From an uncultured Clostridiaceae bacterium (GTDB lineage Bacteria > Bacillota > Clostridia > Clostridiales > Oxobacteraceae): DNA of 18,767 nt. A program made the position numbers and the translations under genes. Below are positions 1 to 6,317 of this stretch, piece by piece (the stretch's first letter is position 1; every line of letters begins with the position of its first letter). The notes under the pieces were generated by a model. That model was not told the DNA's origin. It did not search any database and was given only the letters and a program-made list of their open reading frames with translations. The stretch is from contig CALCDS010000042.1 of assembly GCA_937900065.1 (NCBI GenBank), positions 1 through 18,767 of the forward strand, read 5' to 3'.

Positions 1-146
1 GTTCTTCAAAAATGTAAAAATGCTTGAAAATTTAAAGTAAACCAAAACAAAAGTGCAGCGAAAATACAAAATATGACTGTATATATAACAGTTTATAAGT
101 ATGCAGACAGCCTTATATCCGGCTGCTGCCATACGCTTTGAGAGAT

Positions 147-162
147 TGTTTCACGTGAAACA
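147..162. promoter_or_regulatory. parS: parS site, ParB/Spo0J binding palindrome
   Basis: The 16 bases TGTTTCACGTGAAACA form a perfect palindrome and match the Firmicutes parS consensus TGTTNCACGTGAAACA at every fixed position. In this phylum parS sites cluster around the replication origin, where ParB (Spo0J) loads and spreads to organise and segregate the origin region. The neighbouring genes are themselves origin-proximal in Bacillus subtilis, so the location fits. Near-concentric flanking arms (130-138 with 170-178, 8 of 9 complementary) surround it. What is seen is the exact palindrome; ParB binding is inferred from the consensus. Confidence 0.92.
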
Positions 163-279
163 TTTCCATAAGTGTATGATATTGGCTGTAAGAGCAGCTT
201 GCGACCAAAAATTGTTTGCATACTGACTCAAAAATAGCTGTTGTTTTGGATATTTATGCAACACGACCGCAGGCCGGAT

Positions 280-324
280 AAAAAAGGTGCTGCACAATAA
301 GTAAATCGTTCATTGTGCAACACC
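280..324 (-). terminator. Intrinsic terminator of the 351-836 gene
   Basis: Read on the minus strand, 324-312 pairs with 298-286 as a 13-bp stem with one G-U pair, followed by six T (285-280). It begins 27 nt after the stop codon of the minus-strand gene ending at 351, a textbook Rho-independent terminator. Confidence 0.88.
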
Positions 325-350
325 CCCTATTTAGGTTTAGCCGCTTTATA

Positions 351-836
351 CTATTTCTTCACATTTTTAGGATTGCTTCTAAAGCATAAATTGATAAACT
401 CTTCATCAGGTATGAACGATATCTCCTGCATTAAAGAATTTTTGCTTAAAATCACAGTATAAATTTTTCTATCGGTATCTTTTGGATATGCCGAAATTTC
501 CTTTCCCCTATGAACATCATTTAAAAAGCTGCTCCCTTTCGGAGCAAGTATCTCTATATCAGCCATATTGAAACTTATTATCCTCTTCCTTTTTTTAGCC
601 TCTATTATTTTATCCATATCGACATCCCCGCTTGTGAATGTGTATTCATATTCCACATAACAAGTTTGCTTTATGAAATAAAGCAGAACTGCCAATAATA
701 CAAATATAATTCCTAAAGGCGGGACTATCAAGATTGTAAATGCTGAAAACGCTATCATGACATAAAAAATATATTTGAGCAAATTATAGCTTTTACTTTT
801 ATAAGCAGGAGTCAACTGTTCATAATATTTGTCCAT
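351..836 (-). CDS. Small membrane protein, DUF6106-like
   Basis: The product is 161 aa of unknown function and resembles the DUF6106 proteins of Clostridia; that family name is from memory. It starts MDKYYEQL. Residues about 21-56 form a hydrophobic double-pass segment (helical hairpin), followed by a cytosolic beta-rich domain of about 100 residues with a KRKRIISFNMADIE stretch that looks like a PH-type membrane-associated fold. I chose the ATG at 836 over a TTG one codon upstream because an AGGGGG ribosome site lies 8 nt before it. It is transcribed alone, from an extended -10 promoter at 871-876 to the terminator at 280-324. The protein encoded at 11870-12382 has the same architecture and a similar core motif, so the two may be distant paralogs. 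No catalytic motif is visible. Confidence 0.8.
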   Translation of the reverse strand: MDKYYEQLTPAYKSKSYNLLKYIFYVMIAFSAFTILIVPPLGIIFVLLAVLLYFIKQTCYVEYEYTFTSGDVDMDKIIEAKKRKRIISFNMADIEILAPKGSSFLNDVHRGKEISAYPKDTDRKIYTVILSKNSLMQEISFIPDEEFINLCFRSNPKNVKK

Positions 837-870
837 CAATCATACCCCCTGATATTCCCAATATACCAAT

Positions 871-876
871 AGTATA
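871..876 (-). promoter_or_regulatory. Extended -10 promoter for the 351-836 gene
   Basis: The minus strand reads TGG-TATACT, an extended -10 element (TGnTATAAT type), about 35 nt before the start codon. No good -35 hexamer is present 17 nt upstream, so the TG extension would have to compensate. Confidence 0.45.
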
Positions 877-1095
877 CCATAAAATCATTGACCATATTTT
901 GCCTGAAAAAATAAATACTTTTTACTGTGCTTCCATATAATTATTTATTAGCCCAATATTTACATTCATCAATTTTTGAATTATAATCTTTGTGAAATAA
1001 AAACAGCCCTATTTAGAGTAAATGCTGCAAACTTATATAAAAGTTAACAGTGTTGTTTCAATTAGATAGGCCAAAAAATTTGTTTGGCCATTATT

Positions 1096-1128
1096 TATAA
1101 TTTGTCCACTGTTAAATTAAATTTTTCC
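1096..1128 (+). repeat. 33-bp dispersed repeat, copy 1
   Basis: This stretch matches the reverse complement of 16317-16349 at 30 of 33 positions by direct alignment. Its core is GTCCACTGTTAAATTAA. It lies upstream of abrB and partly overlaps the inverted repeats there. It may be the end of a small inverted-repeat (MITE-like) element extending to about 1190, or a shared operator. Confidence 0.75.
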
Positions 1129-1236
1129 GTAATCTCAAATGGACGAATTTCATGGATTGTCTATATTAGCTATTTTTAGAGCGGACAATTCATATAATAC
1201 ATGATATTGAAAAAATATAAATTTTTGAAAAATGTA

Positions 1237-1265
1237 TTGACTTTTATTGGTAGTTTTGCTACTAT
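1237..1265 (+). promoter_or_regulatory. Sigma-A promoter of abrB
   Basis: TTGACT (1237-1242), a 17-nt spacer and TACTAT (1260-1265) form a strong sigma-A-type promoter. The expected transcription start near 1272 gives a leader of about 40 nt before abrB. Confidence 0.8.
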
Positions 1266-1310
1266 CTTTACATAGGGTATGTCGATATTTGTTGAAAGGG
1301 AGGCTTAAAG

Positions 1311-1559
1311 ATGAAATCTACAGGTATTGTAAGAAGAGTTGATGAATTGGGCAGAGTCGTTATTCCTATAGAACTTAGAAGAACGTTGGATATCGCTGAA
1401 AAAGATGCTTTAGAAATATACGTAGATGGTGAGCAAATAATACTAAAAAAGTATGAACCTGCTTGCATTTTCTGCGGACAGGCTAAAGATGTTCTTCAAT
1501 ATAAAGGGAAAAATATCTGCCGTAAATGTCTCGAAGAGTTAAAGGGAAAAGAAATATAA
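1311..1559 (+). CDS. abrB: AbrB-family transition-state regulator with Cys4 tail
   Basis: An 82-aa DNA-binding regulator. Residues 1-47 are the AbrB/SpoVT swapped-hairpin domain with the hallmark GRVVIPIELRRTL (14-26); such proteins dimerise and bind AT-rich promoter DNA to control the shift from growth to stationary phase and sporulation. Residues 48-82 form a short tail with CxxC pairs at C52/C55 and C70/C73, which looks like a zinc ribbon. This tail replaces the C-terminal multimerisation domain of Bacillus AbrB and is, from memory, common in clostridial AbrB proteins. The ATG at 1311 has a strong AAAGGGAGG site 7 nt upstream. It has its own sigma-A promoter and is followed by a terminator about 160 nt downstream. 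abrB lies next to rsmI in B. subtilis too; here a CDF gene lies between them. Confidence 0.93.
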   Translation: MKSTGIVRRVDELGRVVIPIELRRTLDIAEKDALEIYVDGEQIILKKYEPACIFCGQAKDVLQYKGKNICRKCLEELKGKEI

Positions 1560-2013
1560 TTATGAAAAGATGTTGTTACCGTGATGAAATTTATACGATT
1601 TTTTCAGCAGTAAATCAATCTTTAGGCAGTGCGGATAAACAACTGTAATACAGCTTCATGTAGACTTACAATTGCAGATATATAGAAAATATAAGTTTGT
1701 TTGAGGCAGATCTACTTTAAGGTATAACACAGTGGTTATACCTTTTTTATTATGGAGCAAAGTAAAATATCAAGACAAGCTACCTTGACTTTTTGCCAAA
1801 GGCATTTAAATCGATAGCTGTCTTATTTACTGTGTTACTTGTTTAAATTCGTCATTATGCTTATACTTATATTTAAGTTTGCATCTTTATGAATCTTTTT
1901 TTGTTATATATTATGTGGGTGATTATTTCGTTACTTAGTATAATTTATATTGGCATTGTATATTATAAACCGATTATAAATTTTAATCTTTTTGGACCAA
2001 TAGAGGTGTAATT
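1560..2013. other. Intergenic region abrB to CDF exporter
   Basis: This gap holds a long abrB 3' untranslated stretch, the terminator at 1719-1749 and the AT-rich upstream region of the next gene. A 28-codon frame at 1562-1648 begins 2 nt after the abrB stop, but it lacks a close ribosome site. A TATAAT hexamer at 1939-1944 could be the -10 element for the CDF gene, but no matching -35 element is present. Confidence 0.5.
1719..1749 (+). terminator. Intrinsic terminator downstream of abrB
   Basis: AAGGTATAAC (1719-1728) pairs perfectly with GTTATACCTT (1735-1744) around a 6-nt loop. The T-rich tail that follows starts within the stem. Confidence 0.82.
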
Positions 2014-3237
2014 GTGACAGATCTGTTAATAAAACTATTCATAAAGGACAGTAAAAATATATCAAATTTTAAAGTTCGCGAACGCTACGGCAATTTTGCA
2101 AGCATTGTCGGCATTATCTCGAATTTATTACTCTTTATCATAAAAATAACCATTGGATTGATTTATAACAGTATTGCCATCACAGCCGACGCCATTAACA
2201 ACTTATCCGACTCAAGCTCTTCGCTGATAACCATGCTGGGTTTTAAAATCTCGGGCAAGCCGGCAGATGTCAAGCATCCATATGGCCATGCACGTATGGA
2301 ATATATATCAGGATTGATTGTTTCGTTCATCATACTGATGCTGGGACTGGAACTGATTAAAACTTCTGTAAATAAGATAATAAATCCCCAATCACCCCAA
2401 TTTAGCATTGTTTCAGTCATAGTGCTTGTGATCGCTATCCTTTTAAAGCTGTGGCAATGCCTGTTTTATAAAAAAGTCGGCAATATAATAAAATCCACAA
2501 CCATCATCGCATCATCTATGGACAGCAGAAATGATATACTCGCCACATCGGCCGTTCTTTTTGCTTCTATATTCACCCATTTTACCGGATTTAATCTGGA
2601 CGGCTATATGGGTGTCGTTGTTGCTCTGTTCATTCTGATAACCGGGACAAAGTTGATTATAGATACCATGAGCCCTCTTCTTGGCACAGCACCCAGCCGG
2701 GAATTGGTGGACAGCATTTATAAGAAGATTTTAAGCTATGACGGTATCATAGGGATGCATGATCTGGCCATACACAGCTACGGGCCGGGACGGTCCTTCG
2801 CATCAGTGCACTGCGAGGTGCCTGCAGAGCAGGATATCATGATAAGCCATGATATTATCGACAATATCGAACGAGATTTTTTAAAAGAGCGCGACATCCA
2901 CATGGTCATTCATCTTGATCCGGTTGTTACCAACGATGAAAGGACCAACAAATTGAAAGCTGCAGTAGAAAAACTTGTTGCAGAGATTTCACCAAAAATA
3001 AGTATGCATGATTTTCGCGTGGTATGGGGCGTGACCCACTCCAACTTGATATTTGACGTAGTTGCTCCATATGATCTTGAATGGAGCGATGATGAATTGA
3101 TAGATATCATTTCAGAAAAAATACATGATATCAACGATACTTATAATGCGGTAATAACAGTCGATCATGCTTATGTACCTCATAGTGCTCTAGAAGATCC
3201 CCAAAAAGGATCCCCCCAAAATACAAAACGAGCGTAA
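2014..3237 (+). CDS. Cation diffusion facilitator (CDF) metal exporter
   Basis: A 407-aa divalent-metal/proton antiporter of the inner membrane. About six transmembrane helices occupy residues 25-225. The transport site is visible as D59 and N63 in TM2 (ADAINNLSD) and D170 and D174 in TM5 (DSRND); HPYGHARME (88-96) follows TM2. An N-D-D-D arrangement is associated with manganese exporters such as MntE, so Mn export is a fair but unproven guess. The first cytosolic domain (about 225-305) carries H249/D250, H266 and H300/D302. A second ferredoxin-like domain follows (about 306-395), making the protein about 100 residues longer than a typical CDF of near 300. The GTG start has an AGAGGTG site 5 nt upstream. 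The gene stands alone and faces rsmI convergently; it is absent from this place in B. subtilis. Confidence 0.9.
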   Translation: MTDLLIKLFIKDSKNISNFKVRERYGNFASIVGIISNLLLFIIKITIGLIYNSIAITADAINNLSDSSSSLITMLGFKISGKPADVKHPYGHARMEYISGLIVSFIILMLGLELIKTSVNKIINPQSPQFSIVSVIVLVIAILLKLWQCLFYKKVGNIIKSTTIIASSMDSRNDILATSAVLFASIFTHFTGFNLDGYMGVVVALFILITGTKLIIDTMSPLLGTAPSRELVDSIYKKILSYDGIIGMHDLAIHSYGPGRSFASVHCEVPAEQDIMISHDIIDNIERDFLKERDIHMVIHLDPVVTNDERTNKLKAAVEKLVAEISPKISMHDFRVVWGVTHSNLIFDVVAPYDLEWSDDELIDIISEKIHDINDTYNAVITVDHAYVPHSALEDPQKGSPQNTKRA

Positions 3238-3241
3238 ATTT

Positions 3242-3283
3242 TAAAGGTCCAAAACAAAAAAAGTACTGATGCATGGACCTTTA
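3242..3283. terminator. Possible terminator between convergent genes
   Basis: TAAAGGTCC (3242-3250) and GGACCTTTA (3275-3283) form a perfect 9-bp inverted repeat right after the CDF stop codon. The loop is 24 nt and no T-run follows on either strand, so termination is only suggested. Confidence 0.4.
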
Positions 3284-3323
3284 TTAAAGCTTTACCCTGA
3301 TTTTCAAGCAAAATTGCAGATTT

Positions 3324-4187
3324 CTAAGTTCTATTTTCATTTCCCTGTTCATCAAGGGAAAGCCTGTATACTTCCCTTTTGGATATCCCTCTGTCTTTGG
3401 CAGCTCTTTTCATAGCATCTTTTTTGCTCATGCCTTGATTTACATACATGCTTATATGCTCGCTTATGGAAATGTCGTCCCACCTCTCCCTTTGCTCGGA
3501 AATGACTTCTTCCATGGGTTTTCCTTCCAATACGATGACATATTCTCCCCTCGGCTTACAATCATCATACATTGTTGATGCTTCAAAAAGGGTTATTCTA
3601 TAAATTTGCTCAAATTTCTTTGTAAGCTCCCTGCATATTGCGACCCTTCGGTTCCCAAGCTTCAAGTAGAGTTCTTTTAGAGTACTCTTTATCCTATGGG
3701 GAGCTTCATATAATATGGTTGTGCGTGTTTCGTTCTTTAAGCTGTTGATTCTTATTTTTCTTTCACGGTTTTCCCTGGGCAAAAAACCTTCAAATACAAA
3801 TTTATCTGTAGAAAAGCCTGATACTACAAGAGCAGTTATAGAAGCTGTGGCACCCGGCACAGGTATCACTTCTATGCCTTCATCTATACACGATTTTACT
3901 ATATCTTCTCCCGGGTCAGATATCCCGGGCATGCCGGCATCCGTGACCAATGCTATATCAAGTCCTTGCTTGAGTTTATCTATAAGCTGCTTTCCTCTTT
4001 CAAACCTGTTATGCTCATGATAGCTTATCATAGGTTTCTTAATACCTATATGGTTTAGAAGCTTTAAAGTCTGCCTGGTATCCTCAGCAGCTATCAAATC
4101 TGCTTCCTTGAGAACTTTTATAACCCTAAGCGTAATATCTTCAAGGTTTCCTATAGGTGTTCCGCATAAATAAAGCTTACCTGTCAC
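3324..4187 (-). CDS. rsmI: 16S rRNA (cytidine-1402-2'-O)-methyltransferase RsmI
   Basis: A 287-aa SAM-dependent methyltransferase of the tetrapyrrole-methylase fold that methylates the ribose of C1402 in the 16S rRNA decoding centre. Family motifs appear in order: GTPIGNLEDIT (9-19), AEDTR (34-38), DAGMPGISDPG (83-93), PGATA (111-115), YEAPHR (160-165), RELTK (186-190) and RGEYV (213-217). The last 55 residues form the usual helical tail (SKKDAMKRAAKDRGISKREVY). The GTG start overlaps the trmN6 stop as GTGA, with GGGAGAG about 7 nt upstream, so the two are co-transcribed and probably translationally coupled. The homologous yabB-yabC pair in B. subtilis is separated by yazA, which is missing here. 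Confidence 0.96.
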   Translation of the reverse strand: MTGKLYLCGTPIGNLEDITLRVIKVLKEADLIAAEDTRQTLKLLNHIGIKKPMISYHEHNRFERGKQLIDKLKQGLDIALVTDAGMPGISDPGEDIVKSCIDEGIEVIPVPGATASITALVVSGFSTDKFVFEGFLPRENRERKIRINSLKNETRTTILYEAPHRIKSTLKELYLKLGNRRVAICRELTKKFEQIYRITLFEASTMYDDCKPRGEYVIVLEGKPMEEVISEQRERWDDISISEHISMYVNQGMSKKDAMKRAAKDRGISKREVYRLSLDEQGNENRT

Positions 4188-4927
4188 AGTATATCTCTCC
4201 CATATATTTCATTTATCTCTTCAGTATAATTGCCGCGTCCATCATAAATATAAAGAGGATCCAAAAATTTCAAAAACGCCCTTCCTCCTTTTAATCCTTC
4301 TATAAGCATAAGATTGGGCTTTTTACCCGGATAAGGATGTATGAACCTTATCGCCTTAGGCTCCAATTTATAGCTTCTCATCAAACATACTATATCCACA
4401 ATCCTTTCAGGCCTATGTACCATAAAAAAATGCCCGTTACTTTTTATAAGGCCGGATGATATGGATATGACATCTTCAAGAGTGCATTTTATCTCATGCC
4501 TTGATATAGCCTTTGAACTTTTAGGGTTCAAGATCCCTGAACCCGTATGCTTGTATGGAGGATTTGCGGTCACAATATCAAAGCTTTCCTTTCCAAACAT
4601 GGAGACCGCACTTTTCATGTCATCATTTATTATAACTACTCTATCCTGTATGCCGTTTAAAATCATGCTACGCTTTGCCATGTCCGCAATATCGTCTTGT
4701 ATCTCGATCCCTACTATTTCCTTAGCCTCAGTTTTACCGGCAAGAAGTATGGGTATTATGCCGGTACCCGTACCCAAATCGACGACTCTCTGATTTCGTT
4801 TTACTTCAGCGAAATTTGCAAGAAGCACAGCATCCACTCCAAAGCAAAAACTAGATGGGTTTTGTATTATCTTAAGACCCTTGCATTGCAGATCATCTAT
4901 TCTCTCATACGATTTGACTAGCTCCAT
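4184..4927 (-). CDS. trmN6: tRNA1(Val) adenine-37 N6-methyltransferase family (YabB/TrmN6)
   Basis: A 247-aa class I SAM methyltransferase. Motif I is DLGTGTG (50-56), E75 is the likely ribose-binding acid, and the catalytic NPPY (122-125) marks an adenine-N6 methyltransferase. The N-terminal QNPSSFCFGVDAVLLANF segment is characteristic of the YabB/YfiC (TrmN6) family, whose E. coli member modifies A37 of tRNA1(Val). Substrate specificity here is inferred from family and synteny. The ATG at 4927 has only a modest GAAGATGG ribosome site. It is the first gene of a two-gene unit with rsmI, driven by the promoter at 5002-5030. The B. subtilis neighbour yabA, a regulator of replication initiation, is not present upstream; a ferredoxin gene sits there instead. 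Confidence 0.92.
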   Translation of the reverse strand: MELVKSYERIDDLQCKGLKIIQNPSSFCFGVDAVLLANFAEVKRNQRVVDLGTGTGIIPILLAGKTEAKEIVGIEIQDDIADMAKRSMILNGIQDRVVIINDDMKSAVSMFGKESFDIVTANPPYKHTGSGILNPKSSKAISRHEIKCTLEDVISISSGLIKSNGHFFMVHRPERIVDIVCLMRSYKLEPKAIRFIHPYPGKKPNLMLIEGLKGGRAFLKFLDPLYIYDGRGNYTEEINEIYGRDIL

Positions 4928-5001
4928 ATGTCCATCTTCTTTTTATATACAGCATGTAAGATAATATGATATAACTTCCAACATCCGTTTAAAGTATGCT
5001 A

Positions 5002-5030
5002 ATTATAGCATATCCATATTTGGTTAACAA
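5002..5030 (-). promoter_or_regulatory. Promoter of trmN6-rsmI with palindrome over -10
   Basis: On the minus strand TTGTTA (5030-5025), a 17-nt spacer and TATAAT (5007-5002) with an upstream TGC make a strong extended -10 sigma-A promoter. A 7-bp inverted repeat, TATGCTA (4995-5001) with TAGCATA (5006-5012), straddles the -10 box and the start site and could be a repressor operator. The -35 box touches the ferredoxin terminator. Confidence 0.8.
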
Positions 5031-5031
5031 C

Positions 5032-5065
5032 AAAAAAGGCTTCTTACAATATTATAAAGAAGCCT
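5032..5065 (-). terminator. Second terminator after ferredoxin
   Basis: On the minus strand a perfect 9-bp stem (5065-5057 with 5045-5037) is followed by T residues at 5037-5032. It lies behind another terminator at 5089-5118, so the ferredoxin gene has two in tandem. Confidence 0.85.
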
Positions 5066-5088
5066 GTTCAATATATTCACATAAACCG

Positions 5089-5118
5089 AAAAAACGGTTC
5101 CATGCCATATGGAACCGT
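5089..5118 (-). terminator. First terminator after ferredoxin
   Basis: On the minus strand ACGGTTCCAT (5118-5109) pairs perfectly with ATGGAACCGT (5103-5094) around a 5-nt loop, followed by six T (5094-5089). It is 27 nt past the ferredoxin stop codon. Confidence 0.9.
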
Positions 5119-5145
5119 CCATCAGCACATCACTAAAATTTCATT

Positions 5146-5316
5146 TTATTCCTCTACAGGTGCACCCACAGGACAAACATTTGCACAATTCCCGCAGCTT
5201 ATGCAAACATCAGGATCAATAACATATGTTGTATCTCCCTCACTGATTGCATTGACCGGACACTCTGATGCACAGGTCCCGCAGCTCACGCATGCATCCG
5301 TTATTTTATATGCCAT
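5146..5316 (-). CDS. 2[4Fe-4S] ferredoxin
   Basis: A 56-aa clostridial-type bacterial ferredoxin, a soluble low-potential electron carrier. Its two CxxCxxCxxxCP motifs (C9, C12, C15, C19 and C38, C41, C44, C48) bind two [4Fe-4S] clusters, and the halves are visibly an internal duplication. I start at ATG 5316 (MAYKITD); a second ATG lies just before it at 5319, and the GGGGGTG ribosome site fits 5316 better. It is monocistronic, with a probable promoter at 5357-5385 and two tandem terminators, yet it is inserted between ricT and trmN6 where B. subtilis has yabA. A 13-bp palindrome in its leader (5338-5350) may be an operator. Its electron partner cannot be told from the context. Confidence 0.95.
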   Translation of the reverse strand: MAYKITDACVSCGTCASECPVNAISEGDTTYVIDPDVCISCGNCANVCPVGAPVEE

Positions 5317-5356
5317 CATTTTCACCCCCAAAATTTAGGACAGCATGTCCAGAAAT

Positions 5357-5385
5357 ATTCTACCACTATTATATTAATATGAAAA
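5357..5385 (-). promoter_or_regulatory. Probable promoter of the ferredoxin gene
   Basis: On the minus strand TTTTCA (5385-5380), a 17-nt spacer and TAGAAT (5362-5357) preceded by TGG suggest an extended -10 sigma-A promoter. GGACA-TGC-TGTCC (5350-5338) lies at the expected transcription start. Confidence 0.5.
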
Positions 5386-5407
5386 GAATATATTTGGTTA
5401 AAGAACC

Positions 5408-6316
5408 TTAAGAATCTTTAAACAGATTTTTTATTTCCTCTTGGGTTACATTTTCGTCCTGTTCAATGACTATATTATCATCGGTAACTTCTCCTTCAGT
5501 GCTCCCGGTTACAATATTGACATCCTTTATTGGAAATACCTTGCATTCCGCGTCGTCATCGTTGGTTGCGATTTTTACCTTTACAGACTCTTTAACCACG
5601 CTGTTTTCCACGACCTCGCCCCGTCCTTCAGGAGTCTCCACTATGCTTCCGATCCTGGGGAGTTTTTTTCTGATAGCTTCATATGTTTCCTGCTCATACT
5701 TTAAGCAGCACATCAGCCTGCCGCATATGCCTGATATCTTTGTGGGATTCAATGAAAGGTTCTGCTCTTTGGCCATTTTTATGGATACCGGCTCAAATTC
5801 TCCAAGGAATGATGCGCAGCACATGGGCCGCCCGCATGCGCCAAGCCCTCCTACCATCTTTGCTTCGTCTCTGACACCTATCTGTCTCAATTCAATCCTT
5901 GTCTTAAAAATCGATGCTAGATCCTTTACAAGCTCTCTGAAATCCACCCTGCCATCAGCAGTAAAATAAAAAATGACTTTATTGTTATCAAAAGTATATT
6001 CCACATCCACAAGCTTCATGGAAAGCCCGTGCTCTTCAATTTTTTTCAAGCATATTTCAAATGCCTTGCCCTCTTTTGACTTGTTCTCTTCGTTTCTGGC
6101 CTTATCTTCATCGGTAGCAACCCTCAACACTTTTTTCAGGGGAGCAATTATCTCATCTTCATTCACATCTTTGGGGCCTATGACCACTTCTCCGTATTCA
6201 ACGCCCCGCGCAGTCTCAACAATCGCATTATCTCCTACTTTAATGGTTATATCATCCGGGTCAAAATAATAAATTTTCCCAGCTTTTTTAAACCTTATAC
6301 CTATTACAGTAACCAC
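5408..6316 (-). CDS. ricT: PSP1-domain Fe-S protein RicT (YaaT)
   Basis: A 302-aa PSP1-domain protein. In B. subtilis RicT forms the RicAFT (Y) complex, which carries Fe-S clusters, acts with RNase Y in mRNA maturation and is needed for competence, biofilm formation and sporulation. Six cysteines in two CxxxxCC motifs (C161, C166, C167; C198, C203, C204) sit in GACGRPMCCASF and GICGRLMCCLKYE, the family signature and expected cluster ligands. The N-terminus (MVTVIGIRFKKAGKIYYFDP) and the acidic C-terminal tail are typical. The GTG start has GGGAGGG 5-6 nt upstream and begins one base after the holB stop, so the pair is tightly coupled as in B. subtilis holB-yaaT. RicA and RicF are not encoded in this window. 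Confidence 0.94.
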   Translation of the reverse strand: MVTVIGIRFKKAGKIYYFDPDDITIKVGDNAIVETARGVEYGEVVIGPKDVNEDEIIAPLKKVLRVATDEDKARNEENKSKEGKAFEICLKKIEEHGLSMKLVDVEYTFDNNKVIFYFTADGRVDFRELVKDLASIFKTRIELRQIGVRDEAKMVGGLGACGRPMCCASFLGEFEPVSIKMAKEQNLSLNPTKISGICGRLMCCLKYEQETYEAIRKKLPRIGSIVETPEGRGEVVENSVVKESVKVKIATNDDDAECKVFPIKDVNIVTGSTEGEVTDDNIVIEQDENVTQEEIKNLFKDS

Positions 6317-6317
6317 A

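Larger units (their letters stand above)
1..350. other. Gene-free stretch at window start
   Basis: I see no credible coding frame here. The stretch holds the parS palindrome at 147-162, the transcription terminator at 280-324 that belongs to the gene on its right, and small inverted repeats (76-80 with 88-92; 108-112 with 121-125; 98-105 with 217-224). Any gene on the left lies outside the window. Confidence 0.7.
837..1310. other. Intergenic region between divergent genes, with repeats
   Basis: No coding frame is convincing. Besides the two divergent promoters this stretch holds a nested inverted repeat (TTAACAGTG at 1044-1052 with CACTGTTAA at 1107-1115, enclosing GGCCAAA/TTTGGCC) and the 33-bp dispersed repeat at 1096-1128. 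It also carries three copies of an AATTYGTCC core: 1099-1106 on the plus strand, and 1141-1149 and 1183-1190 on the minus strand. The first two face each other as an inverted pair. Confidence 0.6.

Noticed and set aside
4461..4793. Plus-strand open frame within trmN6
   Set aside because: Antisense shadow of a well-supported methyltransferase gene, with no ribosome site or family resemblance; the same applies to other frames opposite ricT, holB and the decarboxylase.
5398..5421. Inverted repeat TTAAAGA/TCTTTAA at the ricT stop codon
   Set aside because: Stem is almost all A-T, without a T-run; too weak to call a terminator.
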